In this document: positions 6,909 to 8,035 of the stretch, one piece after another | Position numbering within the stretch: position 1 is the stretch's first letter | How the letters are laid out: the number at the start of each line of letters is the position of its first letter | NCBI GenBank assembly: GCA_031258055.1 | Contig: JAIRNM010000064.1 | Location: forward strand, 1-8,035 | Source: Bifidobacteriaceae bacterium | GTDB taxonomy: Bacteria; Actinomycetota; Actinomycetes; Actinomycetales; WQXJ01 | DNA length: 8,035 nucleotides | Direction: 5' to 3' | Made by a program: the position numbers and the translations under genes | The notes under the pieces: generated by a model | What the model was told of the DNA's origin: nothing | What the model saw: only the letters and a program-made list of their open reading frames with translations | The model's database searches: none

Positions 6909-7326
6909 CAAGTACTTCTTTCATTCTCAGATCAACAGTCAGCAATTAGCTTCGCCGGTTAGCGACCCGGCCGCATGAACCTAAACCGCTTTTGGGGCCG
7001 GGGAATTGTTGGCGCCGTGTGGCTGGTCTGAGTGGCCGCCCTCAACGCGAGCGCCGCCATGGCGACTCGTTTCATTATTACTGCTCACTTTCCTAGTTTG
7101 GGGGGTGGCGCCAGAACCTCTAACCGGCGCCGATGAAGGGACCAATCAGGCAGTCTACGAGGCGGCCGCTAATGGCCAATGGGCCTGCAGTCGGATTCCA
7201 AACCAACTCAAAACCGCTATAGCCCTCCCGTGGCGGGCAAACGCGGAATCGACCTCCGCTGCGAACAGACCCCGGCGGGTCGGCGGAACCAAACCCGACC
7301 TCAAGCATGTCGGTGAGCTGATAGGA
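6909..7326. other. 418-base region without a confident gene
   Basis: This stretch lies between the starts of the IS630-like gene and the end of the methyltransferase gene. It must contain the former's promoter, but no clear -35/-10 pair is visible. A plus-strand frame from 7006 to 7350 opens only with TTG, has no ribosome binding site and runs into the methyltransferase gene. A signal-peptide-like reading at 6975-7064 is broken by a stop (see findings). No transposon ends or tRNA are seen. It may be a degraded gene. Confidence 0.5.
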
Positions 7327-7917
7327 CTATGGCTTCGTCCAGGCCATTAGGTAGCGGTAGAACAACGCCCTTCGGATGCTCGCTCCAGGCAGGATGGGTG
7401 CGGCAATGCGCCTGATCTCCTGCAGGCTTAGGCTCGGGTCTTTCACGCACACGCCGACGTCTCCGACCTCACGGTGGATGGTGGCGAGCAACTTGGCTGG
7501 AATGACACGGGCGGCATCGACCAGCCAGTCGATCATGGTCTTCCGCGCGTGGCAGCCCACCACCGCGATCACCCCGCCGGGGCACAGCAGCCGCACCGCT
7601 TTCCCCAGTGCCTCCGCCATGTCAAGATGATGCAGCGTGGCAACGAACACCACGGCATCGAAACTGCCTGGCTTGCCGTCGAACTCTTCGAATCCCGTAA
7701 CTGCCACCGACGCGTTGCGTACCCCGGCAGCACGCTGTGAGGCCCGTTCGGCCGCCACCAGATCGGGGTCGATGCCGACGACGCACCCGCATCGCCTGGC
7801 CAGGCGCTCAACCAACAGGCCTTCCCCGCAACCCACGTCGAGGACCTTCTCGCGCAGGGCGACTGTCCGCAACACCCACCGATGGTAAGCCGCATTGCAG
7901 TTCCAGTAGCTGTCCAC
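7327..7917 (-). CDS. Class I SAM-dependent methyltransferase, substrate unknown
   Basis: The 196-residue protein has a Rossmann-type methyltransferase fold of the Methyltransf_11/25 kind. Motif I is VLDVGCGEG (25-33), the acidic end of strand 2 is VVGIDPD (Asp50, likely ribose contact), LHHLD (95-99) matches the post-motif II region, and LCPGGVIAVVG (111-121) is the usual strand 5 approach. A C-terminal segment (about 123-192) with Arg and Lys is left for substrate binding and gives no clue to the substrate. I chose the GTG at 7917 because VDSYWN is a common beginning in related methyltransferases. The frame is open to another GTG at 7944, and neither has a strong ribosome binding site. The next gene in the same direction is more than 400 bases away, so an operon link is unlikely. 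Such proteins act on small molecules, quinones or sugars; I cannot choose. Confidence 0.8.
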   Translation of the reverse strand: MDSYWNCNAAYHRWVLRTVALREKVLDVGCGEGLLVERLARRCGCVVGIDPDLVAAERASQRAAGVRNASVAVTGFEEFDGKPGSFDAVVFVATLHHLDMAEALGKAVRLLCPGGVIAVVGCHARKTMIDWLVDAARVIPAKLLATIHREVGDVGVCVKDPSLSLQEIRRIAAPILPGASIRRALFYRYLMAWTKP

Positions 7918-8035
7918 CTGGACCAGCCTGCCACACCCGCCCACCGGGCGGCGGCCCGACAGCCTCAGGGCCCGGTGGTCGCGTAGTGGAAGCGCACGCT
8001 CGACCCGCCTGGCGTTAACGCGCGACTCGTATTCT
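7918..8035. other. Upstream region of the methyltransferase gene
   Basis: These 118 GC-rich bases hold a short hairpin (CGGGC at 7945-7949 pairing with GCCCG at 7954-7958) just before the alternative GTG at 7944. I see no promoter or further gene. Confidence 0.3.

Noticed and set aside
7006..7350. Plus-strand 114-codon frame with an internal hydrophobic stretch
   Set aside because: Only TTG starts, no ribosome binding site, runs into the end of the methyltransferase gene, and has no recognisable domain.

Overview
The window suggests a moderately high-GC actinobacterium. The strongest evidence is the order thrS - HIT protein - PIP synthase - PIM acyltransferase - PimA, all on the minus strand. 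This is the layout known from Mycobacterium (Rv2614c-Rv2610c) and other Actinobacteria that make phosphatidylinositol mannosides. GTG starts and tight gene overlaps also fit. I cannot name a genus.

Layout, in minus-strand reading order from the right edge. A class I SAM-dependent methyltransferase of unknown substrate lies at 7917-7327. A 418-base stretch without a confident gene follows (6909-7326). At 6908-5829 is an intact 359-codon frame clearly derived from an IS630-family transposase. It has lost the first catalytic acidic residue and the usual C-terminal end, so it looks like a transposase relic or a domesticated DNA-binding protein. A hairpin terminator candidate lies just past its stop. 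Next comes a 599-base non-coding region (5230-5828) with several strong inverted repeats, which reads as a long structured 5' leader for thrS. Then comes the compact operon: thrS (5229-3259), HIT (3266-2472), pgsA (2461-1838), patA-like (1841-939) and pimA (942 to beyond base 1).

How the genes work together. PgsA makes phosphatidylinositol phosphate, the precursor of PI. PimA adds the first mannose to PI, and the PatA-like enzyme acylates that mannose. These three are joined by 4-base stop/start overlaps, which suggests translational coupling and fixed stoichiometry. thrS and the HIT-family (Ap4A phosphorylase-like) gene sit upstream in the same transcript and overlap by 8 bases. ThrRS-type enzymes can make Ap4A as a side product and HIT enzymes degrade it, so that pairing is plausible, though inferred.

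The two most interesting items are the structured thrS leader and the catalytically broken but uninterrupted IS630-like gene. In the leader, two long stems are fully paired only in the thrS-sense RNA, through G-U wobbles; one stem abuts the Shine-Dalgarno sequence, and there is an imperfect T-box-like core. I saw no CRISPR array, tRNA, rRNA, complete insertion sequence or phage gene.
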